Shown here piece by piece: positions 13,102 to 13,357 of a stretch of DNA of 13,357 bases. The stretch is from the NCBI GenBank assembly GCA_003486945.1, contig DNFL01000275.1:1-13357 (forward strand), written 5' to 3'. Under the pieces are notes generated by a model. The model was given only the letters and a program-made list of their open reading frames with translations, did no database searches and was not told the origin of the DNA. Each line of letters opens with the position of its first letter. Position 1 is the stretch's first letter. The translations under genes were made by a program, and so were the position numbers. This DNA is from Hyphomonas sp. (lineage in GTDB: Bacteria; Pseudomonadota; Alphaproteobacteria; Caulobacterales; Hyphomonadaceae).

Positions 13102-13357
13102 CGCCCGATCAGGCATTCTCTGCCGCCCTCCGCGCGGCCCCGGAAGACCTTCTCTCCGGCCCCATCGGCCTTGCCGTATCCGGCGGCAGCGACTCGCTCG
13201 CCTTGATGCATCTCGCCTCTGGCTGGGCACGCCTTCGCGGCGCGATGCTCCTTGTGCTGACGGTCGACCATGGCCTGCGTGCGGAAGCGGCGCAGGAGGC
13301 CGCCTTTGTGGCCGCGGCGGCCCGCGGGCTGAACCTGGAGCATCAGACATTGCGCTG
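13089..13357 (+). CDS. tilS: tRNA(Ile)-lysidine synthase TilS, N-terminal part, cut by the window edge
   Basis: About 89 residues are present. The N-type ATP-pyrophosphatase P-loop appears as LAVSGGSDSLALMHLAS (SGGSDS at residues 31-36), followed by VLTVDHGLRAEAAQEAAFV. This matches TilS, which attaches lysine to C34 of the CAU-anticodon tRNA-Ile so that it reads AUA. The only suitable upstream start is the GTG at 13089, inside the end of cpoB (13-nt overlap). It has no strong Shine-Dalgarno, so translation may be coupled to cpoB. The first ATG in frame comes after the P-loop and cannot be the start. The gene after cpoB is commonly tilS in alphaproteobacteria. Confidence 0.93.
   Translation, partial: MQELAPDQAFSAALRAAPEDLLSGPIGLAVSGGSDSLALMHLASGWARLRGAMLLVLTVDHGLRAEAAQEAAFVAAAARGLNLEHQTLR

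Overview
The window looks like chromosomal DNA of a GC-rich alphaproteobacterium. The pointers are the ruvCAB block lying next to ybgC-tolQRAB-pal-cpoB-tilS, a short TolA with a proline/glutamate/lysine linker, and start-codon and codon use heavy in G and C. A member of the Caulobacterales/Hyphomonadaceae is my best guess, but this is inferred from gene order and protein character, not from a database search. Nothing suggests a plasmid, phage or insertion sequence. I see no tRNA, rRNA or CRISPR array.

Layout: (1) At the left edge is the 5' end of lepA (elongation factor 4), read leftwards. (2) Rightward from 360 come a chagasin-type cysteine-protease-inhibitor lipoprotein and, 8 nt later, a Rieske non-haem iron oxygenase that probably starts at a TTG. 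(3) A fasciclin-domain lipoprotein (2205-2777) follows and ends at a strong intrinsic terminator (2814-2852). (4) ruvC-ruvA-ruvB (Holliday-junction processing) follows with 4-nt stop/start overlaps and a LexA-like site upstream. A GFA/CENP-V-type zinc protein is attached to the operon end. (5) A small leftward DUF983 zinc-ribbon membrane protein meets the GFA gene tail to tail, sharing CTAG. (6) A DUF3137-type membrane protein overlaps ybgC. (7) A 242-nt control region with repeats precedes tolQ-tolR-tolA-tolB. (8) A 227-nt low-GC gap holding a 45-codon ORF with an excellent Shine-Dalgarno separates tolB from pal. (9) pal ends at an intrinsic terminator, followed by cpoB (ybgF) and the start of tilS.

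The genes from ybgC to cpoB form the Tol-Pal envelope system. TolQ/TolR form the proton-driven inner-membrane motor, TolA spans the periplasm, TolB and the lipoprotein Pal work at the outer membrane and peptidoglycan, and CpoB couples the complex to peptidoglycan synthesis at division. The left part is a mixture of housekeeping genes (lepA, ruvCAB) and accessory envelope or metabolic genes.

I found no clearly new multi-gene system. The best candidates for a closer look are the small ORF between tolB and pal, the repeat-rich region ahead of tolQ, and the cysteine pairs added to TolA and TolB.
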